Program-made: the position numbers and the translations under genes
Shown: piece by piece, positions 34,353 through 42,669 of the stretch
Position numbering within the stretch: position 1 is the first letter of the stretch
How the letters are laid out: every line of letters begins with the position of its first letter
NCBI RefSeq assembly: GCF_900142065.1
Contig: NZ_FSRJ01000003.1
Coordinates: forward strand, 1-64,000
Direction: 5' to 3'
From: Agromyces cerinus subsp. cerinus
GTDB lineage: Bacteria; Actinomycetota; Actinomycetes; Actinomycetales; Microbacteriaceae
DNA length: 64,000 nt
Notes under the pieces: generated by a model
Database searches by the model: none
What the model saw: the letters and a program-made list of their open reading frames with translations, nothing else
Told to the model about the DNA's origin: nothing

Positions 34353-35081
34353 CTAGTCGCGCGGCCAGTCGGCGATGAACCGCGAGAGCAGACGCGCGAA
34401 CTCGGCGGTCTCCTCGGGGGTGAATGCGGCGAGCGCGGTCTCGACGGCGCCGCGGCGCGTGTCGCGAGCACTCTCGAGCAGCTTGCGGCCGGACGCCGTG
34501 AGCACGAGTGCGCTGCGCCGGGCATCGGATGGGTCCGCCTCGCGGCGCACATGCCCCGCCTCGACGGCGGCCTGCACGAGCCGGCTCGCCCGCGGCTGAT
34601 CGACGCCGATCGCCTCGGCGAGCTCGCTCACCGACGGCGGGTGCTCCGCACCCTCGAGGGCATCGAGCAGGCGGAAGCGCGCCGCGTGCGCGAGTGCGTG
34701 CCGGCCGGGCCCGCCACCGGGGCCTCGGCCGCGACCTCGGCCGCTCCAGCCGTCAGGACCGCCGCGCCCGCCTTCGCGCCGGCCCCGATGGTCGTCGTGC
34801 CCCAGAGCGTCGCCGTGCTCGTGGGGGTCGTGGTCGGGGCGCCCGGGATGCTCCCCCGGCCAGTGCCCGTCACGCCCGTGCCCGTGCCCGTGATCGCCGC
34901 CGTGCCCCTCGTGGCCCTCCTGACCGAAGTGCTCGGCACGTCGTTGCAGCCGCCGGCGCTCCTGGTCTCGGCGCATCGTCACCAGGGCCTGCTCGATCAG
35001 CGTGATCGGGTCGTTCGAGGCCGGCCCCTCGGCTTCCGACCCTGAGCGTTCTCCGGGAGGGACTTGACTCGATGCGTTCAT
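34353..35081 (-). CDS. MarR family regulator with His-rich linker
   Basis: The 242-residue protein has an N-terminal helix (about 20-45), a linker of about 80 residues extremely rich in His, Gly and Asp (HEGHGGDHGHGHGRDGHW and similar), and a C-terminal MarR winged helix (SVSELAEAIGVDQPRASRLVQAAVEAGHVRREADPSDARR). The His/Asp content suggests binding of Zn, Ni or Co. The ATG at 35081 follows a TACAAT box by 7 nt, consistent with a leaderless mRNA; ATG 35090 overlaps that box. It is divergent from another His-rich winged-helix protein at 35254. Confidence 0.83.
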   Translation of the reverse strand: MNASSQVPPGERSGSEAEGPASNDPITLIEQALVTMRRDQERRRLQRRAEHFGQEGHEGHGGDHGHGHGRDGHWPGEHPGRPDHDPHEHGDALGHDDHRGRREGGRGGPDGWSGRGRGRGPGGGPGRHALAHAARFRLLDALEGAEHPPSVSELAEAIGVDQPRASRLVQAAVEAGHVRREADPSDARRSALVLTASGRKLLESARDTRRGAVETALAAFTPEETAEFARLLSRFIADWPRD

Positions 35082-35120
35082 GTATGTCATTGTACATATA
35101 CATGCTACAGTGCATGCAAT
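35082..35120. promoter_or_regulatory. Divergent promoter/operator between the His-rich regulators
   Basis: The minus strand has TTGCAT (35119-35114), a 19-nt spacer and TACAAT (35094-35089). The region from 35080 to 35103 is an imperfect palindrome whose arms are ATGTAT and ATACAT. It resembles a MarR-type operator placed over the promoter. AT content is much higher than in the flanks. Confidence 0.55.
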
Positions 35121-35253
35121 TGATCGGGTGCTCCACCCGGGTCGAAGCGAACGCCGACTGAGGCGCCGCCGCCCGAGCGCACCCGCCCTCTGCGGGCGAG
35201 CCTCCAGCGCCGCCTGCGACACCGACGCGCACCGCGTCACGAAAGGAACACCC

Positions 35254-36006
35254 ATGACCACCCCTGACAACACTCAGTACACCGACCACGACTCCGCGAG
35301 CCCCCGCCCCTTCGGCTTCTGGCTCCGGGTCATCGACCGCCGCCTCGACGAGGCGATGCGCGACCTCTTCGCCGAAGAGGGCATCACCCGGCGCGACTGG
35401 CGCCGACTCAACCTCATCGCCGGCACCGTCGCCGACCCCCGCATGAGCGAAAAGCTCGCAGCGCGCCCCGAGCGCATCGAGCCCCTCGTCGAGCGCGGCT
35501 GGGTCGAGGGCGAGCCCGGCGCCTGGCGCCTGACCGAGGCCGGCGAGGCCGCCCGCGCCTCATTGCACGAGCGCGTCGCAACCCTCCGCGCGAAGGTCGC
35601 CGGGGCCGTCAGCCCCGAGGACTTCGCCACGACCATGGCCTCGCTCGAGGCGATCGCCGGCGAGCTCGGCTGGGTCGAGGGCGAGCGGATGCCGCGTCGA
35701 CACCACCGCGGCTTCGGCCGCCGTCAGCACGGTGAGGGCTTCGACGGGCGTGAGGGCCTCGGCCCCCGCGACGGCGAGGGCTGCGGTCGGCGACACGGCG
35801 ACTCGCACCGCCACGGCCACGGCCACGGCGAGAGCCACGGCCGATGCGACCACGGCCGCGGCCACGGCGCCGCCCGCAATGACGTGCACGTCCACGTGCA
35901 CGTGCACGGCGACGCCGGTCAGCACGGCCACCCGCACGAGCGCGGCGACCACGGGCACGACGGTCACGCACGCAGGCACGACGGCCGCGGCCGTAACCGC
36001 GCCTGA
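35254..36006 (+). CDS. Winged-helix protein with His-rich C-terminal tail
   Basis: The 250-residue protein has an N-terminal part resembling a MarR/PadR-like helix bundle (FGFWLRVIDRRLDEAMRDLFAEEGITRRDWRRLNLIAG, with RPERIEPLVERGWVEGEPGAWRLTEAGEAAR as winged helix). Residues about 150-250 are dominated by His, Gly, Asp and Arg (HRHGHGHGESHGRCDHGRGHG, VHVHVHVHGD). Metal binding is likely. It is divergent from the His-rich MarR gene and shares its promoter region. GAAAGGA lies before the ATG. It may be a metal-buffering partner or a second sensor. Confidence 0.78.
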   Translation: MTTPDNTQYTDHDSASPRPFGFWLRVIDRRLDEAMRDLFAEEGITRRDWRRLNLIAGTVADPRMSEKLAARPERIEPLVERGWVEGEPGAWRLTEAGEAARASLHERVATLRAKVAGAVSPEDFATTMASLEAIAGELGWVEGERMPRRHHRGFGRRQHGEGFDGREGLGPRDGEGCGRRHGDSHRHGHGHGESHGRCDHGRGHGAARNDVHVHVHVHGDAGQHGHPHERGDHGHDGHARRHDGRGRNRA

Positions 36007-36025
36007 TCATCGCCCCATCCACACC

Positions 36026-36056
36026 ACGAGGGACCCGCCACCGGCGGGTCCCTCGT
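36026..36056. terminator. Bidirectional terminator
   Basis: ACGAGGGACCCGCC-ACC-GGCGGGTCCCTCGT is a perfect 14-bp stem between two convergent genes, the His-rich winged-helix gene and the permease gene at 36083. It can end transcription from both sides, although T-runs are minimal. Confidence 0.85.
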
Positions 36057-36082
36057 CTGTCGCGGCATCCGCTCGGTCGCCC

Positions 36083-36883
36083 TCAGCGCCGCTCTGCCTC
36101 CGAGCCCGAGAGCCGCTGCGCGATGTAGATCGGGATGATCGACACGAGCACGAGCACCACCGCGATCACCGACACGATCGGCGCCTGGTTCGGCCGGAAC
36201 ATGTTGTTCAGGATGAAGATGGGCAGCGTCGTCACCCCCGACCCCGCCGTGAACGTCGTCACGATGATCTCGTCGAACGAGAGGGCGAAGGCGAGGAGGC
36301 CACCGGCGAGGAGCGCCGAGCGCAGCTGCGGGAAGGTCACGAGCCGGAACGTCGTCCACACCCCGGCGCCGAGGTCGGCGGAGGCCTCCTCGAGGTTCGT
36401 GCCCTGCCGGCGGAGCCGCGCGATCACGTTGTTGAACACCGTGACGATGCAGAAGGTCGCGTGCGCGATCACGACCGTCCAGATCGAGAGCGGCACCCCC
36501 ATGATGGTGCGGAAGAAGTTGTTGAGCGCGATGCCGGTGATGATGCCGGGCAGCGCGATCGGCAGGATGACGAGCAGGCTGATCGCCTCGCGCCCGAAGA
36601 ACTCGAAGCGCTGCAGGGCGAGCGAGATGAGCGTGCCGAGCGCGAGCGAGATGATCGTGGCGATGATCGCGATCTGCACGCTCGTCGCCACCGCCTCCAT
36701 GGCGCCGGCACTCTGGAACGCGCGGCCCCACCACTCGAGCGTGAAGCCGGGCGGCGGCCAGGTCAGCGACGTCGACGTCGAGAACGAGTTCACCAGCACG
36801 ACGAAGAGCGGCACGTAGACGACCAGCAGGATCACGCCGGTCACGATGCCGAGCGTCGTGCGTGAGAGTCGGGAGAGTCGCAT
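36083..36883 (-). CDS. Spermidine/putrescine-type ABC permease (PotC-like)
   Basis: The 266-residue protein has six membrane helices and the EAA loop EEASADLGAGVWTTFRLVTFPQLRSALLAG (about residues 165-195), the contact site for the ATPase. Sequence style (WWGRAFQSAGAM, FTAGSGVTTLPIFILNNMFRPNQ) is that of PotC-like importers. It is the last gene of an operon with potB-, potD- and potA-like genes. Substrates in this family include polyamines, but relatives import other small cations, so the exact substrate is open. Confidence 0.9.
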   Translation of the reverse strand: MRLSRLSRTTLGIVTGVILLVVYVPLFVVLVNSFSTSTSLTWPPPGFTLEWWGRAFQSAGAMEAVATSVQIAIIATIISLALGTLISLALQRFEFFGREAISLLVILPIALPGIITGIALNNFFRTIMGVPLSIWTVVIAHATFCIVTVFNNVIARLRRQGTNLEEASADLGAGVWTTFRLVTFPQLRSALLAGGLLAFALSFDEIIVTTFTAGSGVTTLPIFILNNMFRPNQAPIVSVIAVVLVLVSIIPIYIAQRLSGSEAERR

Positions 36884-36892
36884 CCGTCGCCC

Positions 36893-37792
36893 CTAGAGGT
36901 TGTCGAGCGCGCCGGTGCGACGCACGAGGAAGAGGTAGCCGAAGATGATCACGATCGGGATGAGCGCGATCGCCGAGGCGAGGGGCAGGTTGTTCGCCGC
37001 GCCGACGTTCGTGTAGACGAGGTTTCCGAGCATCTGGTTCGCGCCGCCGACGATGTTCACCGTGATGTAGTCGCCGAGCGAGAGCGCGAAGCTGAAGATC
37101 GTGCCGGCGATGATCGCCGGCAGCACGAGTGGGAACACCACGAGGCGAAGCGTCGGCCAGGTGCGCCCGCCGAGGTCGGAGGAGGCCTCCAGCAGCGAGT
37201 CGGGCACGCGCTCGAGGCCCGCGTAGATCGGCAGGATCACGTAGGGCAACCACAGGTACGACAGCGTGATGATCGTCGCGGGCAGTCCGTAGCCGGGCGT
37301 ACTGCCGCCGAACGGCGCCAGCAGCCACTCGAGGATGCCGTCCTGCGAGAGCACCGAGCGCCATGCGTAGGCCTTCACCAGGTAGCTCGCCCACAGCGGC
37401 GTGAGCACTGCGATGAGCAGGATCCGCTGCATCCGCGGCGTGGCCACCTTCGCCATGAAGAACGCGATCGGCAGGGCGAGCGCCACGTCGATGAGGGTCA
37501 CGGCGAGCGCGACGCCCAGGGTGCGCAGCGTCACGGTCTGGTACAGCGAGCCGGTGACGACCTCGATGATGTTGTCGAGCGTGAACTCGGTCGTGATCTC
37601 ACCGGTGAAGCTGTCGACCGACCAGAAGGCGGTGACGAGCAGCAGCACGAGGGCGACGATGTAGACGATGCCCAGCCAGAACAGCGGCGCGCTGAGCAGC
37701 AGCCCGAGCCGGGCGCGCGGGTGCGTGCTGAGGAAGACGGAGACCCGACGAGCCGGGGTCTCCCGCGGTCGGGGCACGGTCGCGTGCGTCAA
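36893..37792 (-). CDS. Spermidine/putrescine-type ABC permease (PotB-like)
   Basis: This 299-residue permease has six helices after a 25-residue polar N-terminus and the EAA motif LEASSDLGGRTWPTLRLVVFPLVLPAIIAG near residue 205. PotB-like permeases pair with a PotC-like partner, here 9 nt downstream. The gene follows the binding-protein gene after an 84-nt gap that holds a strong hairpin. Confidence 0.9.
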   Translation of the reverse strand: MTHATVPRPRETPARRVSVFLSTHPRARLGLLLSAPLFWLGIVYIVALVLLLVTAFWSVDSFTGEITTEFTLDNIIEVVTGSLYQTVTLRTLGVALAVTLIDVALALPIAFFMAKVATPRMQRILLIAVLTPLWASYLVKAYAWRSVLSQDGILEWLLAPFGGSTPGYGLPATIITLSYLWLPYVILPIYAGLERVPDSLLEASSDLGGRTWPTLRLVVFPLVLPAIIAGTIFSFALSLGDYITVNIVGGANQMLGNLVYTNVGAANNLPLASAIALIPIVIIFGYLFLVRRTGALDNL

Positions 37793-37825
37793 ATGCGTGT
37801 CCTGTCAGGTCGGAAGAGACGGATG

Positions 37826-37867
37826 CCGCGGGCCGAGGCGTTCCCGAGGGGTGACCTCGGCCCGCGG
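37826..37867 (-). terminator. Strong intercistronic hairpin between binding protein and permease genes
   Basis: CCGCGGGCCGAGG pairs perfectly with CCTCGGCCCGCGG (13 bp) around a 16-nt loop, directly past the binding-protein stop. Such stems commonly stabilise upstream binding-protein mRNA and let fewer transcripts reach the permeases. A partial terminator role is likely. Confidence 0.75.
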
Positions 37868-37876
37868 TGGGGCGGA

Positions 37877-39058
37877 TCAGCCCTTGATCTCCTGCCACGC
37901 CTGCGTCCACGCGGCGTAGTCGGTGCACTTCACGTCGGTGCGTCCGTCGAGGCACTCCTCGATCGGCGTCGACCAGTACCAGATCTGCGACGCGTAGTCG
38001 GCGTCGCCGGCGTGGTAGGCCTCGCAGTCCTCGCGGTACTCGCAGGCCTCGTCACTCGAAGGCGCCTCGCCGAAGTACGACGTCGCCGCCGCGTTCGCCT
38101 CGGGGCTCGCGATGTAGTCGAGCCACGCGTACGCGCAGTTCGGGTTCTTCGACTCTGACGCGATCATCCAGGTGTCGGACCATCCGGTCGTGCCCTCTTC
38201 GGGCAGCACCACATCGGTCGTGACACCCTCGCCCTCGAGCACGTTCTCGATGACCTGCCAGCTCGTGCCGACGACCGTGTCGCCGGTCGTGAAGGCCTGG
38301 ATCTCCTTGAGGTAGTCCGACCAGTACTCGCCGATGTTCGGTCGCTGCTGCTTCAGCAGGTCGACCGCCGCGGCGAGCTGCTCCTCGTCGAGGGCGTAGG
38401 GGTTCTCGATGCCGAGCTCGGGGTTGTGCGCCATCAGGTAGACGGCCGCGTCGGCGATGTAGATCGGCGAGTCGTAGGCGGTCACCTTGCCGGCGTACTC
38501 GCCCGACTTGTCGAACACGACGTCCCACGAGGTCGGCGCGGTCGGGAAGACCTCGGTGTTGTACATGAGCAGGTTCGCGCCGTAACCGTGCGGCACGCCG
38601 TAGGGCACCCCGTCGACCGAGTTCCACGACTGGTCCTTGAGGAACGGATAGATGTTCTCGTAGTTCGGGATGAGGTCGGTGTTGACGGGCGCGACGTCGC
38701 CGGCGGCGACGAGCCGCAGCGAGGCGTCACCCGAGGCCGACACCACGTCGTAGTCGCCGGTCTTCATGAGGTTCAGCGCCTCGTCGGAAGTGCCGAAGGT
38801 CTTCGTGGTGACCTCGCAGCCGGTGTCCTCCTCGAAGGGCGTGACCCAGTCGACGGCGGGATCGTTCGAGCCGTCCTCGACGTAGCCGGGCCACGCGAGC
38901 AGCGCGACCTGGCCTTCCATCTCGCCGAGTTCGGTGGCGGCCTCGCCGCCGTCGGACCCGCCGCCGGAGCTCGTGCCGCAGGCGGTGAGCATCGCGATCG
39001 AGGCGATCGCGAGGCCCACGGTGACGCCGCGGCGCGCCGTGTGCGTGGTGCGCTTCAT
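37877..39058 (-). CDS. Polyamine-type substrate-binding lipoprotein (PotD-like)
   Basis: The 393-residue protein has a lipoprotein signal with LTAC (Cys27) and a two-lobed binding-protein fold. GDYDVVSASGDASLRLVAAGDVAPVNTDLIPNYENIYPF and the NPNCAYAWLDYIASPEANAAATSYFGEAP region match PotD/spermidine-binding proteins. Acidic and aromatic residues typical of polyamine sites cannot be assigned without alignment. It is in the same operon as the ATPase (upstream) and permeases (downstream). Confidence 0.9.
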   Translation of the reverse strand: MKRTTHTARRGVTVGLAIASIAMLTACGTSSGGGSDGGEAATELGEMEGQVALLAWPGYVEDGSNDPAVDWVTPFEEDTGCEVTTKTFGTSDEALNLMKTGDYDVVSASGDASLRLVAAGDVAPVNTDLIPNYENIYPFLKDQSWNSVDGVPYGVPHGYGANLLMYNTEVFPTAPTSWDVVFDKSGEYAGKVTAYDSPIYIADAAVYLMAHNPELGIENPYALDEEQLAAAVDLLKQQRPNIGEYWSDYLKEIQAFTTGDTVVGTSWQVIENVLEGEGVTTDVVLPEEGTTGWSDTWMIASESKNPNCAYAWLDYIASPEANAAATSYFGEAPSSDEACEYREDCEAYHAGDADYASQIWYWSTPIEECLDGRTDVKCTDYAAWTQAWQEIKG

Positions 39059-39130
39059 GGTTCTCTCCTCTTCCTGGTGATGCAGTGCGTTTCCTGGTGA
39101 TGCCGTGTGGTGCTGGTCGATGGCGAGGCC

Positions 39131-40180
39131 TCAGCCGGAGATCCCCGGCAGCGCCTCGATGCCGAGGGGCACGACGTCGTCCTCATGCCACGAGACGACG
39201 ACCCGGTCGCCGCGCTCGTCGTCGTGCATGCGGTCGCGATCGTTCTGCTCGAGCACGCTCACCCGCGTGCCGTCATCGAGGTCGACGACGAGTCGCACGC
39301 CGCTGCCGAGGTAGATGGCCTCGACGACCGTGCCCGGCACGTCGACGACCCCGGGCTGGTCGAGTCCGCCGCGGGAGACCGTCATCTTCTCGGGACGCAC
39401 GGAGTGGTGCCCGTCCCGCCCGAGGATCGTGCGCGAGCGCTCGACGTCGAACAGGTTCGAGGTGCCGACGAAGTCGGCGACGAAGCGCGAGCGGGGGCGC
39501 TCGTAGAGCTCGGCCGGGGTGCCGAGCTGCTCGATGCGACCGTCGTTGAAGACCGCGATGCGGTCGGAGAGGGTCAGGGCCTCCTCCTGATCGTGCGTGA
39601 CGAAGATGAACGTGATGCCGAGCTCGCGCTGGATCTCCTTCAGTTCGACCTGCATCTGCTCGCGCAGCTTGAGGTCGAGGGCGCCGAGCGGCTCGTCGAG
39701 CAGCAGCACCTTCGGCTGCACGACGGTCGCACGCGCGAGGGCGACGCGCTGGCGCTGGCCACCCGAGAGCTGCGACGGCTTGCGCCCGGCCATCTGCTCG
39801 AGCCGCACGGAGGCCAGGGCGCGGAGGGCCCGCTCGTTGCGTTCCTTCCGCCCGAGTCCGCGCACCCGAAGCCCGTAGGCGACGTTGTCGAGCACGCTCA
39901 TGTGGGGGAACAGCGCGTAGTCCTGGAACACGGTGTTCACGTCGCGGTCGAACGGCGCGCGCTTGGTGACATCCTGCCCGAAGAGTTCGACCGTGCCCCC
40001 GGTCGGCTGCTCGAAGCCGGCGATGAGCCGCAGCACCGTGGTCTTGCCCGACCCCGACGGGCCGAGCATCGAGAAGAACTCGCCGGCCGCGATCTCGAGG
40101 TCGACGTGATCGACCGCGGTGACCGCCCCGAACTCCTTGGTGAGTGCGGTGAGGCGGATGGCCGGCTGCGTCTCGGTCAT
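39131..40180 (-). CDS. Polyamine-type ABC transporter ATP-binding protein (PotA-like)
   Basis: The 349-residue ATPase has Walker A GPSGSGKTT (40-48), signature LSGGQ (138-142), Walker B VLLLDEP (158-164), an H-loop in FVTHDQEEAL, and a C-terminal TOBE-like domain (about 270-349) with SVRPEKM. The start is ATG at 40180 because AAGGAG lies 6 nt upstream; the ATG at 40186 abuts that site. It is the first gene of the operon ATPase, binding protein, permease, permease, and is divergent from the GntR gene. Confidence 0.93.
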   Translation of the reverse strand: MTETQPAIRLTALTKEFGAVTAVDHVDLEIAAGEFFSMLGPSGSGKTTVLRLIAGFEQPTGGTVELFGQDVTKRAPFDRDVNTVFQDYALFPHMSVLDNVAYGLRVRGLGRKERNERALRALASVRLEQMAGRKPSQLSGGQRQRVALARATVVQPKVLLLDEPLGALDLKLREQMQVELKEIQRELGITFIFVTHDQEEALTLSDRIAVFNDGRIEQLGTPAELYERPRSRFVADFVGTSNLFDVERSRTILGRDGHHSVRPEKMTVSRGGLDQPGVVDVPGTVVEAIYLGSGVRLVVDLDDGTRVSVLEQNDRDRMHDDERGDRVVVSWHEDDVVPLGIEALPGISG

Positions 40181-40206
40181 TGACATCTCCTTCGATGCGG
40201 ACCATA

Positions 40207-40268
40207 AACATCTGAAACCAGATGTTCGTCTGTCCAGAATCATATGACTCCAGATGTAAATGTCCAGA
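40207..40268. promoter_or_regulatory. Operator region between the ABC operon and the GntR gene
   Basis: AACATCTG-AAAC-CAGATGTT (40207-40226) is a perfect 8-4-8 palindrome. CCAGATGT recurs at 40218 and 40250 (32 bp apart) and TGTCCAGA at 40231 and 40261 (30 bp apart), about three helical turns each. The array is placed to control both divergent genes and is the obvious candidate target of the adjacent GntR regulator. Confidence 0.7.
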
Positions 40269-40321
40269 CCCCCGTGTTACGGTCGTGTCACGGATTCGCC
40301 AGCACAGACGCGGGAGGTCGG

Positions 40322-41116
40322 ATGCCGCAGGCCACCAGCCGCTCCGATGCGACGCGCGCCGTCGTGTTCTCACCCCTGGAGGGCGCCGGTCGCGCAGAGC
40401 TCGTCGAGCAGCGCCTGACGGATGCGATCGTCGCCGGCGTGCTGCGCGACGGTGAACGGCTCCCCAGCGAGTCCGACCTCGCCAAGAGCCTCGGCGTCGC
40501 CGTCGTCACCGCCCGGGAGGCCCTCGTCGCCCTGCGCGACAAGGGGCTCGTGCTCACCCGGCGCGGGCGCGACGGCGGCAGCTTCGTGACCCACGACCGC
40601 GACGCCTCGATGCGGATGATCGACGCCCGCGTGCGCGCCCTCAGCCGCATCGAGCTGCGCGACCTCTCGCTGCACTACGCCGCGATCGCCGGCATGGCGG
40701 CCGAGGTCGCGGCCGATCGGGCGAGCGACGACGACCTCGCGAGCCTCGTCGAGGTCGATGCGCGCGCCGACCTCGCAACCCCGGGCGGCGCCCGGCGCGC
40801 CGTCGGACGGTTCCAGCTCGAGATCGCCGCGGTGAGCCAGTCGCCCCGACTCGTGCACGAGGAGCTCCGCCTGCAGGCGGAATCCGGCCCGCTGCTCTGG
40901 CTGTGCCTGCGCGAACAGGCGTATCGTGACCGCAGTAGGCAGGCACGGGTCGAGGTGATCGAGTCGATCCGCGGTGTCGACCCGGCACGCGCACGACGTG
41001 CGACCACCGAACACATCGCATCCGCCACCGAGTGGCTCATCGACGAGAAGGCCCGGCTCGAGTCCCCCGAGCAGGGTCGGCAACCGGCACCGGGTGCCGA
41101 AGACCGGAAAGGCTGA
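40322..41116 (+). CDS. GntR/FadR-family transcriptional regulator
   Basis: The 264-residue protein has a GntR winged helix (LVEQRLTDAIVAGVLRDGERLPSESDLAKSLGVAVVTAREALVALRDKGLVLTRRGRDGGSFV) and an all-helical FCD-like effector domain. GGGAGG lies upstream of the ATG. It is divergent from the polyamine-type ABC operon, with palindromes between, and followed 4 nt later by a Cache-domain protein gene. A role as ligand-responsive repressor of the transporter is the simplest reading. Confidence 0.88.
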   Translation: MPQATSRSDATRAVVFSPLEGAGRAELVEQRLTDAIVAGVLRDGERLPSESDLAKSLGVAVVTAREALVALRDKGLVLTRRGRDGGSFVTHDRDASMRMIDARVRALSRIELRDLSLHYAAIAGMAAEVAADRASDDDLASLVEVDARADLATPGGARRAVGRFQLEIAAVSQSPRLVHEELRLQAESGPLLWLCLREQAYRDRSRQARVEVIESIRGVDPARARRATTEHIASATEWLIDEKARLESPEQGRQPAPGAEDRKG

Positions 41117-41120
41117 GGCC

Positions 41121-41909
41121 ATGACCACCACTGTCGCCAACGCTGCCGACACGATCGCCCACCGCATCGCCGCGACGATCGACCCGTTGTTCGCGCTGAT
41201 CGACACGTGGCGCGACGAGCTCGAGGCGCGCCTCGCCGAGGTCGCCGAGCCGAACGCCGCAGACCTCGACCCGGTGATCGCCGCTCTGGTCCGCCCCGCA
41301 CTCGACGACTCGAGCGGCCTCATCACCGGCGCGGGCTTCGTGGCCGCGCCGGGCTTCCTGCCCGACGCGCCCTGGCACCTCGCCTGGTGGCTGAGCGGCA
41401 CGAACACCTTCCGCGCCAATGCCGACGGCGGCGTGCGCCGACTCGACGCCGAGAGCGACCCCGACGCCGAGCAGTTCCGCGACTACACGACGCTCGAGTG
41501 GTGGCGCACCCCGGCGCGCACCGGCACCCGGCATCTGACGGGCCCGTACGTCGACTACCTCTGCACCGACGACTACACCGTCACGATCACCACGGGCGTG
41601 ATGGTCGACGGCGAGATGGCCGGCGTGGTCGGCACCGACGCGTACGTCGCCCGCATCGAGCAGGAGCTGCTGCCGGTGCTGCGCGAGTCGGGGCATCCGT
41701 GCACGCTCGTGAACGCCTCGGGGCGCATCGTCGCGTCGACCGACTCACGTCACGCGACCGGCGCGCTGCTCAGGCTCGATGGGCTCGCTTCGGTGCTCGC
41801 ACCCCTGCACGAGCATGAGGGGCAGGCTGCCGCCGCGGTACTGCCGGGCGGACAGTTCGTCGTGCCGTGCGGCGACACGACGCTCGCGCTCGTGTTCGAG
41901 ACGGCCTGA
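41121..41909 (+). CDS. Cache (PDC)-domain protein
   Basis: This 262-residue protein lacks a signal peptide or membrane helix. It has a dCache/PDC-like pattern: FVAAPGFLPDAPWHLAWWLSG, LEWWRTPARTGTRHLTGPYVDYLCTDDYTVTIT and GVMVDGEMAGVVGTDAYVARIEQELLPVLRE. Cache domains normally sense extracellular amines or amino acids; this one seems cytoplasmic. It is co-transcribed with the GntR regulator and faces the polyamine-type importer, so it may bind the same ligand. Similar stand-alone Cache proteins occur next to GntR genes in other actinobacteria. Confidence 0.8.
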   Translation: MTTTVANAADTIAHRIAATIDPLFALIDTWRDELEARLAEVAEPNAADLDPVIAALVRPALDDSSGLITGAGFVAAPGFLPDAPWHLAWWLSGTNTFRANADGGVRRLDAESDPDAEQFRDYTTLEWWRTPARTGTRHLTGPYVDYLCTDDYTVTITTGVMVDGEMAGVVGTDAYVARIEQELLPVLRESGHPCTLVNASGRIVASTDSRHATGALLRLDGLASVLAPLHEHEGQAAAAVLPGGQFVVPCGDTTLALVFETA

Positions 41910-41933
41910 CGGGCTCGAGCCGCGGGCTCCGGC

Positions 41934-42593
41934 TCAGGCGGCGAGGTCGTCCACGTCGGTCAGGCGAGCGAGCTGCGCGTCATCCGCCCCGGCACTGCGC
42001 AATCGCGTGACGAGCGCGCGACGCGCGAAGACGTAGGGCTGGTTCGATCCGCCGAGGAGCGAGCGGGTGTTGGCGGCGTCGAGCAGCGCGGTCGCCTCGA
42101 AGGCGAACTGCTCGGGGTCCTCGTCCGCGCCGACCTCGCCCTGCGCGACGGCGTAGCCGAACGAGGCGGCGATGTAGCCGTTCCATTCGGCGAGCGCCGC
42201 GGCGAGCGCGTCGCGCACTGCACCCGGCTTGGCGTCGAACTCAGTGGTGGTCGCGGCGAAGAAGCATCCGCCCGCGAAGACGCGGCTTCGGGAGTACGCG
42301 ATCCAGCCGTCGAGCAGTGCGACGATGCGACGGATGCCCCGGGGCTCGACCCTCGCCGGCTCGATGACGGTCGCGACGAAGCGCAGCCGGGCCGCTTCGA
42401 CGGCGGCGAGCTGCAGGCGTTCCTTCGTGCCGAACAGGGTCGCGACGCCGCTCTTGCTGACGTGCGCGGCGTCGGCGAGACGGCCGATCGACAGGCCGTC
42501 GAGGCCGTCGACCGACGCGAGGTCGACGGCGTGCTCGAGCACGAGGCGCCGCGACGCGTCGCCCTTCAGCCGTCGCCCGTCGGTCTCGATCAT
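41934..42593 (-). CDS. TetR family transcriptional regulator
   Basis: The 219-residue regulator has an HTH with LASVDGLDGLSIGRLADAAHVSKSGVATLFGTKERLQLA (about 28-65) and a TetR_C-type helical domain with FAGGCFFAATTTEFDAKPG. It is divergent from an alpha/beta hydrolase gene. Two near-palindromes with TTCGTA half-sites lie between them, so it probably represses both itself and the hydrolase. The ligand is unknown. Confidence 0.9.
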   Translation of the reverse strand: MIETDGRRLKGDASRRLVLEHAVDLASVDGLDGLSIGRLADAAHVSKSGVATLFGTKERLQLAAVEAARLRFVATVIEPARVEPRGIRRIVALLDGWIAYSRSRVFAGGCFFAATTTEFDAKPGAVRDALAAALAEWNGYIAASFGYAVAQGEVGADEDPEQFAFEATALLDAANTRSLLGGSNQPYVFARRALVTRLRSAGADDAQLARLTDVDDLAA

Positions 42594-42603
42594 GTCTTGA
42601 TTG

Positions 42604-42644
42604 TACGCACGATCGTTCGTATAGTATGCGTACGACCGTTCGTA
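42604..42644. promoter_or_regulatory. Two TetR operator candidates
   Basis: TACGCACGATCGTTCGTA (42604-42621) is an 18-bp palindrome with one mismatched pair, and TACGACCGTTCGTA (42631-42644) is a 14-bp one with one mismatched pair. Both end in CGTTCGTA, and their right ends are 23 nt apart. They lie between the TetR start and the hydrolase start and overlap likely promoters. Confidence 0.65.
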
Positions 42645-42669
42645 TTGTCAGGAATCGTCAGGAGACCCG

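Noticed and set aside
35700-36000. His-rich tail as a frameshift artefact
   Set aside because: The frame stays open to a stop next to a perfect terminator, and a second His-rich protein lies divergently, so the composition is real.
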